Assembly (NCBI GenBank): GCA_017614095.1
Contig: JAGACN010000072.1
Span: 1-17,267, forward strand
DNA: 17,267 bases
DNA from: Clostridia bacterium
Lineage (GTDB): Bacteria > Bacillota_A > Clostridia > Oscillospirales > CAG-382
Reading direction: 5' to 3'
The notes under the pieces were generated by a model. The model did no database searches and was not told where the DNA came from. It was given only the letters and a program-made list of their open reading frames with translations. Positions 7,024-13,609 of this stretch are shown here, one piece after another. How positions within the stretch are numbered: the stretch's first letter is position 1; each line of letters begins with the position of its first letter. Made by a program: the position numbers and the translations under genes.

Positions 7024-8457
7024 ATGAGCAAGCGGACGGATGGATACGAACTCCGGCTGACCGTGCCGGAAGGAGACGCCGGATTTGTCGAATACCGGCG
7101 GTCTTTTGCCGTGCGCGGAAGATTGTCCGGTCCTCCGCTCCCGGAAAAGGTGCGCCTGTCGGTCACCTTGTCCGACGAGAACGGAACCCTTTTGCGTCAT
7201 GCCGAAACGACCGCGCTGAACGCGCCGTTCGATCCCGGTCACGACGGATTCTTATGCGTTTCCGAAAAAGAAGACCCCGGTCACCGTGCTTTGCAGGCGT
7301 TCGGATTCCCGGAACTGCTGTGCGGACGGAAGACCCCGACCGATCCGGACGGGGAACGGGACGCTGCCGCCAAATGCTTTTTGACGGAGACTGGATTCAA
7401 AGCGATCCTGGTCAGCGCGACGGACGAACAGCACGGCGCGGTACGGGACGACGGGATGGGTATGACCGGTGAAGACGGCCGCCCGTTCGACGTGCTGCCC
7501 GAAGGCGCCTACCGGCTGGAAGTCTCCCTTTTTGCGGAAGACGGGGAAGAGCCGCGGCTCCTTGCGCGCGACGGGAAAGCAGTCCTTATCGGGCACCGCG
7601 CCTGTCAGCTCATCTGCCGGTTCCATCCCGACGAACACCGGAAAAGAATGGAGAAATGGAGCCGCGAACAGGGCTTTTCCGTCATTTCCGATCCGCTGCC
7701 CGGCTATCTGGATCCGTATACCGGCCCGTGGGAGCGGCATATGGGGCTCCTTCGGATGTACCGGGCCAACGACCTCGCGCTGTTTGCCGATCCCCGGACG
7801 GCCGTCGTCTGCTTCGTCTATCTGCTGGACCGGACGTCGACCTCCTACGAGACGGAACTGGCCTATCTGCAGTCCGTCCGCGCGCTGGAAAAACCCGGGA
7901 GATTTGTCTGCTACCGGTATGATATCGGGGAGGCCGAGCTGGAAACGCGTGCCGGCCGCAAGACGGGCGTCATCCTTCCGTTCGACGGCCCGTCTTCCGT
8001 CGCGCTCTGCCGCGCGGATGTGCTTGCGGAAGACGCCTGCTCTTACGAGAACACGTTCCGCCTCGACCGCGCAAGAAGCCGGATCGAAGAAACGGTGACG
8101 GACCTGAAAGAGGCCGTCCTGCCCGCCGGCCGGACGGTCGGCGTCATGGGCGTCATCCGCCCCTGGCAGATGGACCCCGAAGACTTCAGGGAAAACCCGG
8201 ACCTGACCTATACGGTCGGCAATTGCCCGGCGCAAGCGGAATACCGGATCGAACTGGGCGGAGAGACACATGTCTTCCGCAAACCGGTCGGTCTGGAACG
8301 GATCCCGGAAGGCGGGTCGGTGTACGAGTTCTCCCATTTGTTGTCCATTCCGGATTCCCTGAGAGGGAGCGAAGGGACGCTGTCGGTCCGCGTCATCGAC
8401 AGGAAAGGCGATCCCGCGCCCGGCGCACCGGCCGTTTACCGCTTCCGCGTCGGTTGA
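7024..8457 (+). CDS. Unrecognised 477-residue beta-rich soluble protein
   Basis: I do not recognise this family. The protein has no signal peptide, TM segment or obvious catalytic motif, and is probably cytoplasmic. The first 200 residues or so read like beta-sandwich segments (alternating hydrophobic strands such as VRLSVTLSDENG and GAYRLEVSLFAEDGE). The central part is richer in aromatic residues and helix (HPDEHRKRMEKW, PGYLDPYTGPWERHMGLLRMYRAND, DRTSTSYETELAYL). The C-terminal part returns to strands ending TLSVRVIDRKGDP...YRFRVG. The start ATG is seven bases after the degV stop. There is no good Shine-Dalgarno sequence, suggesting coupling to degV translation. It is the last gene before a strong terminator. 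Coding status is supported by its length, tight spacing and codon use like its neighbours; function is open. Confidence 0.78.
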   Translation: MSKRTDGYELRLTVPEGDAGFVEYRRSFAVRGRLSGPPLPEKVRLSVTLSDENGTLLRHAETTALNAPFDPGHDGFLCVSEKEDPGHRALQAFGFPELLCGRKTPTDPDGERDAAAKCFLTETGFKAILVSATDEQHGAVRDDGMGMTGEDGRPFDVLPEGAYRLEVSLFAEDGEEPRLLARDGKAVLIGHRACQLICRFHPDEHRKRMEKWSREQGFSVISDPLPGYLDPYTGPWERHMGLLRMYRANDLALFADPRTAVVCFVYLLDRTSTSYETELAYLQSVRALEKPGRFVCYRYDIGEAELETRAGRKTGVILPFDGPSSVALCRADVLAEDACSYENTFRLDRARSRIEETVTDLKEAVLPAGRTVGVMGVIRPWQMDPEDFRENPDLTYTVGNCPAQAEYRIELGGETHVFRKPVGLERIPEGGSVYEFSHLLSIPDSLRGSEGTLSVRVIDRKGDPAPGAPAVYRFRVG

Positions 8458-8475
8458 CAAAGCCCGGAAATACAG

Positions 8476-8511
8476 AAAGAACCGCTCCCGGAAAAGAGAC
8501 GGTTCTTTTTT
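8476..8511 (+). terminator. Intrinsic terminator of the nif3-like/cca/degV unit
   Basis: AAAGAACCG (8476-8484) pairs perfectly with CGGTTCTTT (8500-8508), with a short inner CTC/GAG pairing. The stem runs into six T residues (8506-8511). It lies 18 bases after the stop of the 477-residue protein. Read on the other strand it could also help stop the convergent membrane-protein transcript, although the U-run there is poorer. Confidence 0.92.
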
Positions 8512-8536
8512 GTTCGGACAGTTGAGCGGACGCGGG

Positions 8537-10555
8537 CTACCGGGCGGAGAAGAAGGCTTCGAATGCGCGGAACAGGTCCGTGCTCCCGGTCAGGATCCAG
8601 CTGCGTTCATTGGCGAACGTCAGCGCGAATCCGGCGGCGCAGCCGGCCGTGAGGACGGCAAGCAGCAGGAGGAAGAAGCGGAATCCGGTCTTTGCAGACT
8701 GCGCTCCGGCGCCCCACGAACCCCATTCCCACAAGAGCAGGATGCCGAAGAAGGCAAGCGGGAAGACGATGTCCAGAACGTACCGGATGCAGGCGCCCGC
8801 CAGACAGAGATCCAGGAACGCGATCCCGACGGGGAGCAGCGCTCCGAGCAGGTAGGTCGCCGTCCGCAAGGGCGTCCGGTTTTTCGTGAACCCGCCCAGA
8901 TAGGGCAGGACGGCCACCGGCATATGGAAGACGCCGATGCTGCGCGCGGAATAGAAATAGACGCCGTAGGAAGCCAGATCCAGTTTGCCCGGAGTCAGGT
9001 AGGGGAACAGTCCCGAATAGGCGGGCGGCTGGAGGAAATAGTGGACGAAGGACTCGCCGAGCAGGGACAGCGACAGGCCCGCGGAGCGGATGTCGTGGAC
9101 GGTCAGCTGGTATTGCGCGCCGAATTCGAGCGGGGAGCCGAACCGGATGAAGTTGTACCAGCCGATCAGGACGCCGCCGGCCAGCAGGGGTAGCGCGAAC
9201 GGGAGCGCTTCCTTCCACCAGGTCTTCTCTTTCCGGATCCAGGAAACGAACAGGGGGATCAGGATCAGTCCGTAGAGCGCGAGCGGCGGACGCGAAGCGG
9301 CCGTCAGTGCCAGGAACAGTCCGGACAGCCCGACGAGGATGCGCCGGAACAGCGGACGTCTGGACAGAAACGCGCCAAACCCGAAGGCCAGCGTCCAGGC
9401 CAGACAGCAGACGCCGGACGCGATCGGCAGGTAGTACATGTCCGAACTGCTGCCGATGACCGGCAGGAAGAAGCACAAAGCGACCGCAGGGATGGAAGCC
9501 AAACCCAGAACGAGCGGCTTTTCGATGCCGAACGTTTTTGCCGCGGCGTTCAGCGCCGTGAAGATGCCGATGGCGGCTCCGGCCAGCAGGAACAGGGCGG
9601 CCAGCCCGGCGGACGGAATGTATTGGAACCCAGTCAGCAGATAGAAGGGGAAATAGACGGTGAAGATGGGCGCGATGCCGAAATAGCAGTAGAAATGGCC
9701 GTTGTAGTAGGCGCGGTCCCAGATGGCGTCGATCCCCGACAGCGCGGACGAGCGCTCAGTCACGTCGTAGGGATTGGCCAGCCCTTCCAGAACGGAGGGA
9801 TCCACCGGCGTCTGGCCGTCCAGATCCACGCGCCCTTTCAGCAGCGACGCGAACAGTTCCTCGTAGGCGTTGTGTTCGCCGGAATCCAGCGGGATCCGCG
9901 TCAGTCCGATGCTCTGCATGGTGACGCCGATGAACAGGATGGTCAGGAGCAGCAGGATGAGCGCGGCCGCGCGGTGCGTGCCCCGGTCCGGCTTGAAGAG
10001 ATGCTTCCAGATGCCGCGGTCCCAGACGGCGATCAGCAGTCCGGTCAGGATGAACACGAGCAGGAAACGGACGTAATGGAAGGAGAAGGGCGGCGCGTCG
10101 TTGAGGACGATCGCTTCGATCAGACAGTCCGTTTTGCCTTCGATGTTCAGCCGGAGGGTATCGCAGAGACCGGAGGAGCGGATGCGGAACCAGGACGTGC
10201 CCTGCGTATAGGCGCGCCCGGTCGTGAACACGTGGTAACTGTCCGCCGCGGACTCGTCCAGCAGGCTCAGCACCACCGTTTCCGGATTCAATTGTTCGGA
10301 CGACAGCCGGACCGAAACGGACCGGACGGGGACGGACAGGTCCTGGAAGCGGATGTTCCCGGACTTGGTCAGCCGGATCCCGTTCGCTTCGACCGCCGCG
10401 CTGCCGGAGCAGACGGCGTCCCGCAGGGACAATTCGACCCGTTCGGTTTTTACGACGGTCAGCGCGGTGAAGTTGGAGAGCGCCAGTTCCGCGATCAGCA
10501 GCAGAACGAAGGCGGCAAGCAGCACAACGACCGCGCGTTTGGACAACGGTTTCAT
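8537..10555 (-). CDS. Polytopic membrane protein, GT-C-like glycosyltransferase candidate
   Basis: This 672-residue protein has an N-terminal TM helix (about 8-26) and an exposed beta-rich region (about 30-155) with no obvious active site. Many TM helices then follow from about 160 to 650. From memory, Clostridia carry a family of large membrane proteins with the same landmarks: an acidic loop after an early helix (LDSGEHNAYEEL, 223-234), an NPYD segment (261-264), WDRAYYNGHFYCYFG (279-293), SRPPLALYGL, RFGSPLEFGAQYQLT, and a late CIRYVLDIVFPL. That layout resembles GT-C enzymes, which transfer sugars from polyprenyl-phosphate donors outside the membrane; this is an inference. The ATG at 10555 directly follows an in-frame TGA and has no Shine-Dalgarno sequence. 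The gene lies 96 bases after tyrS, across an 18-bp repeat array, and probably shares the tyrS promoter. Donor and acceptor are unknown. Confidence 0.82.
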   Translation of the reverse strand: MKPLSKRAVVVLLAAFVLLLIAELALSNFTALTVVKTERVELSLRDAVCSGSAAVEANGIRLTKSGNIRFQDLSVPVRSVSVRLSSEQLNPETVVLSLLDESAADSYHVFTTGRAYTQGTSWFRIRSSGLCDTLRLNIEGKTDCLIEAIVLNDAPPFSFHYVRFLLVFILTGLLIAVWDRGIWKHLFKPDRGTHRAAALILLLLTILFIGVTMQSIGLTRIPLDSGEHNAYEELFASLLKGRVDLDGQTPVDPSVLEGLANPYDVTERSSALSGIDAIWDRAYYNGHFYCYFGIAPIFTVYFPFYLLTGFQYIPSAGLAALFLLAGAAIGIFTALNAAAKTFGIEKPLVLGLASIPAVALCFFLPVIGSSSDMYYLPIASGVCCLAWTLAFGFGAFLSRRPLFRRILVGLSGLFLALTAASRPPLALYGLILIPLFVSWIRKEKTWWKEALPFALPLLAGGVLIGWYNFIRFGSPLEFGAQYQLTVHDIRSAGLSLSLLGESFVHYFLQPPAYSGLFPYLTPGKLDLASYGVYFYSARSIGVFHMPVAVLPYLGGFTKNRTPLRTATYLLGALLPVGIAFLDLCLAGACIRYVLDIVFPLAFFGILLLWEWGSWGAGAQSAKTGFRFFLLLLAVLTAGCAAGFALTFANERSWILTGSTDLFRAFEAFFSAR

Positions 10556-10574
10556 TTTAGATCACGCATGCCGC

Positions 10575-10628
10575 ATGTGCGGCAAAAGCCGAAAATGCAG
10601 CAAAAGCCGCAAACGCAGCAAAAGCTGC
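10575..10628. repeat. Three-copy 18-bp tandem repeat forming hairpins
   Basis: Three consecutive 18-base units lie at 10575-10592, 10593-10610 and 10611-10628, with a consensus near AAATGCAGCAAAAGCCGC. Each contains a stem with a four-base loop. On the transcript (minus) strand the copies read GCAGC-TTTT-GCTGC, GCGGC-TTTT-GCTGC and CGGC-TTTT-GCCG. An extra perfect hairpin, GCCGC-ATGT-GCGGC (10571-10584), overlaps the left end. The array sits between the tyrS stop and the start codon of the membrane-protein gene. It could weaken transcription, stabilise the tyrS 3' end, or affect initiation at the next gene. Because the period is a multiple of three, all transcript frames stay open across it. 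Confidence 0.8.
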
Positions 10629-10651
10629 GGACGCGGCCTTTTTTCCTTTGC

Positions 10652-11884
10652 TTATTTTTTGAATGTCGCGACGTAATATTTTTTCTTTCCGCGCCGGAGC
10701 ACGACGAACTGCCCGTCCATCGCGGTCGACTCGTCCAGCAGCATGTTCCCGTCCTTGACGATGTCGCCGTTGACGGAGATGGCGCCGGCGTTCAGGAATT
10801 CGTTGCCTTCGCGGTTGGAGGAGGCGGCGCCGCCCGCTTTCAGCGCGTCCAGCAGCCGGGTGCCCGGTTCGATCTCGAAATGCGGGACGTTTTTCAGTCC
10901 GGCCAGCAGGTCGTGGGCGGGGATGCTGCGGATGTCGCCGGAGAACAGTTTCTCACTGATGGAGAGCGCTTCCTCGTAGGCGCCTTCGCCGTGCAGGTCC
11001 GTGATGATCTCTTTGGCCAATGCCTTCTGGGCGATGCGCAGATGCGGCTCCGCGTTGTGGCGCTGCTCGATGTCCTCGATCTCTTCGCGGGACAGGAAGG
11101 TCAGCCGCTTCAGATAGGGGATGACCATCGAGTCTTCCGTATTGATTAAGAACTGGTACAGTTCGTAGGAACTGGTCTTCGAGCGGTCCAGCCACACGGC
11201 GTTTCCTTCGGATTTGCCGAACTTGTTGCCCTGCGAGTCCGTGACGAGCGGCATGGTCAGCGCGTAGACGGTATCTCCGGAGGTCTTGCGGATCAGCTCG
11301 ATGCCGGTCGTGATGTTGCCCCACTGGTCGGAACCGGCCACCTGGAGATCGACGCCCATATGCTCGTGCAGATATTTGAAATCGTAGCCCTGAATGAGCA
11401 TGTACGAGAACTCCGCGTAGGAGATGCCCGTCTCCATCTGCCGCTTCACGTGGTCCTTGGAGAGCATGTATCCGACGCCGATGTATTTCCCGATGTCCCG
11501 CAGGAAATCCAGAAAGCAGTAGTCCTTCATCCAGTCGAAGTTGTTGACGACCGGATAGGGGAAGAGTTTCTGGACCTGTTCCTTAAGCGCTTCGAAATTG
11601 TGCGCGATCACTTCCTTCGGGGACAGCTGGCGCTCGACCGTTCCGCGGGGGTCGCCGACCAGTCCGGTCGCGCCGCCCACCAGGATGATCGGGTGGTGTC
11701 CGGCTTTCTCCAGCCGGCGCGTGATCAGGAAAGAGGAATAGTGTCCGAGATGCAGACTGTCGGCCGTCGGGTCGGTGCCGATGTAGAAGGTCAGTCCGCC
11801 GTTGTTCAGTTTTTCGATCAGGGCGTCGTCGGAAATGGATTCGATCAGACCGCGCCATTTCAGGTCTTCATAAACTGTCATCAT
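10652..11884 (-). CDS. tyrS: Tyrosyl-tRNA synthetase
   Basis: This 410-residue class I synthetase activates tyrosine with ATP and charges tRNA-Tyr in the cytoplasm. Residues 32-48 hold the substrate pocket and the HIGH-type motif (YIGTDPTADSLHLGH). QVAGSDQWGN (181-190) is the typical tyrosine-binding strand, and KFGKS (221-225) takes the place of KMSKS, as in the TyrS form common in Firmicutes. A C-terminal S4 RNA-binding domain covers about 345-408. Length and order are normal. Two ATGs (11884 and 11881) follow GGAG by six and nine bases; I give the first. A near-consensus promoter lies about 50 bases upstream. The leader is too short for a T-box, so tyrosine-tRNA control of that kind is not expected. 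The gene ends in AAA AAA TAA, just before the repeat array. Confidence 0.96.
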   Translation of the reverse strand: MMTVYEDLKWRGLIESISDDALIEKLNNGGLTFYIGTDPTADSLHLGHYSSFLITRRLEKAGHHPIILVGGATGLVGDPRGTVERQLSPKEVIAHNFEALKEQVQKLFPYPVVNNFDWMKDYCFLDFLRDIGKYIGVGYMLSKDHVKRQMETGISYAEFSYMLIQGYDFKYLHEHMGVDLQVAGSDQWGNITTGIELIRKTSGDTVYALTMPLVTDSQGNKFGKSEGNAVWLDRSKTSSYELYQFLINTEDSMVIPYLKRLTFLSREEIEDIEQRHNAEPHLRIAQKALAKEIITDLHGEGAYEEALSISEKLFSGDIRSIPAHDLLAGLKNVPHFEIEPGTRLLDALKAGGAASSNREGNEFLNAGAISVNGDIVKDGNMLLDESTAMDGQFVVLRRGKKKYYVATFKK

Positions 11885-11902
11885 TGCTTGCTCCGTTATT
11901 CT

Positions 11903-11916
11903 GCCCCCTTCGGGGC
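11903..11916 (-). promoter_or_regulatory. Short hairpin in the tyrS leader
   Basis: The transcript reads GCCCC-GAAG-GGGGC, a perfect 5-bp stem with a tetraloop, between the promoter and the GGAG site. There is no U-run after it, so it is not a terminator. It may stabilise the 5' end of the mRNA. Confidence 0.5.
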
Positions 11917-11931
11917 TTCTTTTCTGGTGCT

Positions 11932-11960
11932 ATCTTACCACAGCCGTTCCGAAAAGTCAA
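11932..11960 (-). promoter_or_regulatory. Sigma-A promoter for tyrS
   Basis: On the minus strand TTGACT (11955-11960), a 17-base spacer and TAAGAT (11932-11937) are present, with TG one base upstream of the -10 (extended -10). The transcript should start near 11925, giving a leader of about 40 bases to the tyrS start. Confidence 0.87.
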
Positions 11961-12023
11961 TGCTCGATCGCTCTTCCGCCTGCGCAATCTCGCTTCTCTC
12001 TTCGACGATGCCGGCATAGAACG

Positions 12024-12050
12024 AAAAAAGTCCCCGCCTTGCGGCGGGGA
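12024..12050 (-). terminator. Intrinsic terminator of hsp20
   Basis: On the minus strand CCCCGCC-GCAA-GGCGGGG forms a seven-base GC-only stem with a GCAA tetraloop. AC and six T residues follow (the T residues are complementary to 12024-12029). It lies about 20 bases past the hsp20 stop and isolates that gene from the tyrS promoter downstream. Confidence 0.95.
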
Positions 12051-12070
12051 GCAGGTGGGCAAAGCAAAGC

Positions 12071-12517
12071 CTATTCGATGGTCAGCTGGCGCGAAGAGGG
12101 AAGCACTTTCTCTTTCTTCGGCAGGACCAGTTTCAGCACGCCGTCCTCGTACTTGGCCGAGATCTGCTCGGTGTTGATCTCCGAGACGTCGAACTGACGG
12201 CTGTAGGTGCCGTAGGTACGCTCGCAGCGCAGGTATTTGCCTTTCTTTTCTTCGACTTTGGAATGACGCTCCGCCTTGACGGTCAGCGTTTCGCCGTTCA
12301 GGTCCAGCTTGATGTCTTTCTTGTCGAAGCCCGGCAGATCGGCTTCCAGCAGATAGTGGTCGCCTTCGTCGGTAATATCCGTGCGGAACACGGCCAGCGC
12401 GTCTCTGCCGAAAACGTCGTCGTGGAAGAAGCGGCGCTCAAAATCGTCCATCATCGCGAACGGATCCGCGACGACCTGGTTGTTTCTGTGGTTGTAAGGT
12501 CTGAGTTCAAACATCAT
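12071..12517 (-). CDS. Small heat-shock protein, Hsp20/alpha-crystallin family
   Basis: This 148-residue chaperone would hold unfolding proteins in a refoldable state without ATP. It has a short N-terminal arm with MMDDFERRFFHDDVFG, the alpha-crystallin beta-sandwich starting at VFRTDITDEGDHYLLEADLPGF, the DLNGETLTVKAE strand pair, the RxFDVS segment, and KYEDGVLKLVLPKKEK, the family's GxLxxxxPK signature. A short tail ends in RQLTIE, with the conserved C-terminal I/L-x-I-type contact. The frame is open up to 12703. AAGGAG (12524-12529) abuts an ATG at 12523, which is too close; it is six bases from the ATG at 12517 and nine from 12514, so 12517 is chosen. The gene is monocistronic, with its own promoter and terminator, and its leader of about 165 nt may carry control. 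Confidence 0.94.
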   Translation of the reverse strand: MMFELRPYNHRNNQVVADPFAMMDDFERRFFHDDVFGRDALAVFRTDITDEGDHYLLEADLPGFDKKDIKLDLNGETLTVKAERHSKVEEKKGKYLRCERTYGTYSRQFDVSEINTEQISAKYEDGVLKLVLPKKEKVLPSSRQLTIE

Positions 12518-12549
12518 AGACATCTCCTTTTCATGATTGCGTATGCAAT

Positions 12550-12645
12550 TCAGTTGTGGTCGGTTCGGAGAAGGAACGGTAAGCGGCGGTAGAATCTCTG
12601 GCAGTCTCCAAACCTGTCTGCCATCGATTCCGGTCGGACTCCCAT
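12550..12645 (-). CDS. Possible 31-residue leader ORF upstream of hsp20
   Basis: Inside the hsp20 leader an ATG at 12645 opens a 31-codon frame ending in TGA (12550-12552). It is preceded by GGGGTGAGG: the GGTGA core matches the 16S anti-Shine-Dalgarno sequence and lies five bases from the ATG, a better site than several real genes here have. The peptide starts MGVRPESMADRFGD and is basic overall (RFYRRL). It is in a different frame from hsp20 and ends 32 bases before the hsp20 ATG. It may be a translated leader peptide that couples or tunes hsp20 expression, or a chance ORF. I know of no homologue, so confidence is low. Confidence 0.35.
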   Translation of the reverse strand: MGVRPESMADRFGDCQRFYRRLPFLLRTDHN

Positions 12646-12689
12646 GATCCTCACCCCTTTGTGCCTGTTTTCCTTCGCTTTCTGGGAAC

Positions 12690-12698
12690 AGTATAGCA
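12690..12698 (-). promoter_or_regulatory. Extended -10 promoter for hsp20
   Basis: On the minus strand TG (12697-12698), one base and TATACT (12690-12695) form a good extended -10. The hexamer 17 bases upstream (ACGCAT) is a weak -35. A perfect TTGACA is present (12718-12723) but 22 bases from the -10, too far for normal use. Transcription would start near 12683, about 165 bases before the hsp20 start codon. Confidence 0.65.
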
Positions 12699-12719
12699 GG
12701 CAAAATCGTAAAATGCGTG

Positions 12720-12740
12720 TCAAAATTGTTTCAAAATTGT
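12720..12740. repeat. Tandem 10-bp direct repeat upstream of the hsp20 promoter
   Basis: TCAAAATTGT occurs at 12720-12729 and again at 12731-12740, an 11-bp period close to one helical turn. It sits just upstream of the hsp20 -10 region and contains the stray TTGACA. The paired TCAAA cores recall the CtsR operator, but CtsR half-sites are normally spaced with a 10-bp period and start with GGTCAAA, so the match is imperfect. Confidence 0.55.
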
Positions 12741-12772
12741 AAAAATTGGCACTCTCGTATCGAAAGTGCCAA
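12741..12772 (-). terminator. Intrinsic terminator after the metallophosphoesterase gene
   Basis: On the minus strand a 12-bp stem (TTGGCACTTTCG / CGAGAGTGCCAA, one G-U pair, three-base loop ATA) runs into TTTTT. It lies about 25 bases past the stop codon at 12797. The one imperfect pair is G-U on the minus strand but C-A on the plus strand, which supports function in the minus transcript. The outer arms also resemble a CIRCE operator; see findings. Confidence 0.9.
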
Positions 12773-12796
12773 AAATGTATTGAATGTTCTTTTTCC

Positions 12797-13585
12797 TCAC
12801 GGAACGATCGTGACGCACACCAGTTCGGGCGGATTGCCGAAGCGGGGGACGTGAGTGACGTTGCCCAGCCCGCGGCTGACGATCATGCGGTTGGATCGAA
12901 ACCGGAATTCGCCGGACGCATATTTCGGGAAGATGCCCTGATCCGGTCCGTAGACGCCGTTCGGGATGCCGGGAAGGATCCACTGGCCGCCGTGCGCGTG
13001 TCCCGTCAGGATGAGGTCGGCGGGGGAGGCTTTGTATTCGTCCGCCCGTTCCGGACGGTGCGTCATAAGAACGGAGAAGAGGTCCGGGTGCGCCTGACAC
13101 GCGTCCGCGCAGGCAAGCATCTGCTCTTTGTGCTCGTCTTCGTGCTTCAGCGGGTCTTCGGCGCCGCACAGCAGCAGCGCGTCGGTCCCGTCGTCGCCGG
13201 GCAGCAGAACGGATCCGCCGGCCAGCAGGACGGCGCCCGCCTGCCGGGCGTCTTCCTTGCATTTGTCCAGCGCCTTTGTTTTGACTTCATGGTTGCCCGG
13301 GGTATAGAACGTCTTCCAGTTTTGCGCGCACAAAGAGATGGTCTCGGTCGCTTTTTCCCAGCCGCGGCGTTCGTCGTAGGCGTCGCCGCCGATCAGGACG
13401 GCATGCGGGGAAAAGGCCTTTATGAGGTCCATCAGAGGCGCCTGCCCGGGGCCGTAGTCTTCGCAATGCAGATCCGAGAGGAAGGCAAGCCGGACCGGGG
13501 AGGTCAGCTTCTTTCCGCTTTCGGACGCGGAGAAAACGTAATCCGTCCGTATGAGTTTTTTGGTTTTGGTCTTGTTGTCTGTCAT
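12797..13585 (-). CDS. Calcineurin-like metallophosphoesterase, YkuE/YaeI-like
   Basis: This 262-residue protein carries all five sequence blocks of the binuclear metallophosphoesterase fold: SDLH (37-40), GGDA (66-69), GNHE (97-100), THRPE (175-179) and GHAHGGQ (195-201). The GHAHGGQ form and overall size are typical of the YkuE/YaeI group, whose members act on phosphodiester or lipid substrates such as UDP-diacylglucosamine in some bacteria. The substrate here is unknown. The N-terminus (MTDNKTKTKKLIRTDY) lacks a TM anchor, unlike many relatives, so it may be cytoplasmic or peripheral. No clear Shine-Dalgarno sequence precedes ATG 13585; an AGGA overlaps the stop of the upstream GHL10 gene, which ends 24 bases earlier. 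Coupled translation and a shared transcript are likely, with a terminator right after. Confidence 0.92.
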   Translation of the reverse strand: MTDNKTKTKKLIRTDYVFSASESGKKLTSPVRLAFLSDLHCEDYGPGQAPLMDLIKAFSPHAVLIGGDAYDERRGWEKATETISLCAQNWKTFYTPGNHEVKTKALDKCKEDARQAGAVLLAGGSVLLPGDDGTDALLLCGAEDPLKHEDEHKEQMLACADACQAHPDLFSVLMTHRPERADEYKASPADLILTGHAHGGQWILPGIPNGVYGPDQGIFPKYASGEFRFRSNRMIVSRGLGNVTHVPRFGNPPELVCVTIVP

Positions 13586-13609
13586 AATTGGGAAAGGATT
13601 CCGGGTTCC

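Noticed and set aside
10575..10628. CRISPR array
   Set aside because: The 18-bp units are directly adjacent with no unique spacers, and no cas gene is near.
9623..11149. A 508-codon open frame on the plus strand across the membrane-protein and tyrS genes
   Set aside because: It is antisense to two well-supported genes, has no ribosome site at its start, and has biased shadow composition.
11885..11960. T-box riboswitch for tyrS
   Set aside because: The leader from the predicted start to tyrS is only about 40 bases, with no Stem I, T-box sequence or antiterminator/terminator pair. Only a 5-bp hairpin is present.
12518..12703. N-terminal extension of Hsp20 in the same open frame
   Set aside because: The extension would start upstream of the predicted transcription start, has no alpha-crystallin-family sequence, and the AAGGAG site clearly serves the inner ATG at 12517.
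12696..12723. TTGACA at 12718-12723 as the -35 of hsp20
   Set aside because: The spacer to TATACT would be 22 bases, outside the usual 16-18. The extended -10 explains promoter activity better.
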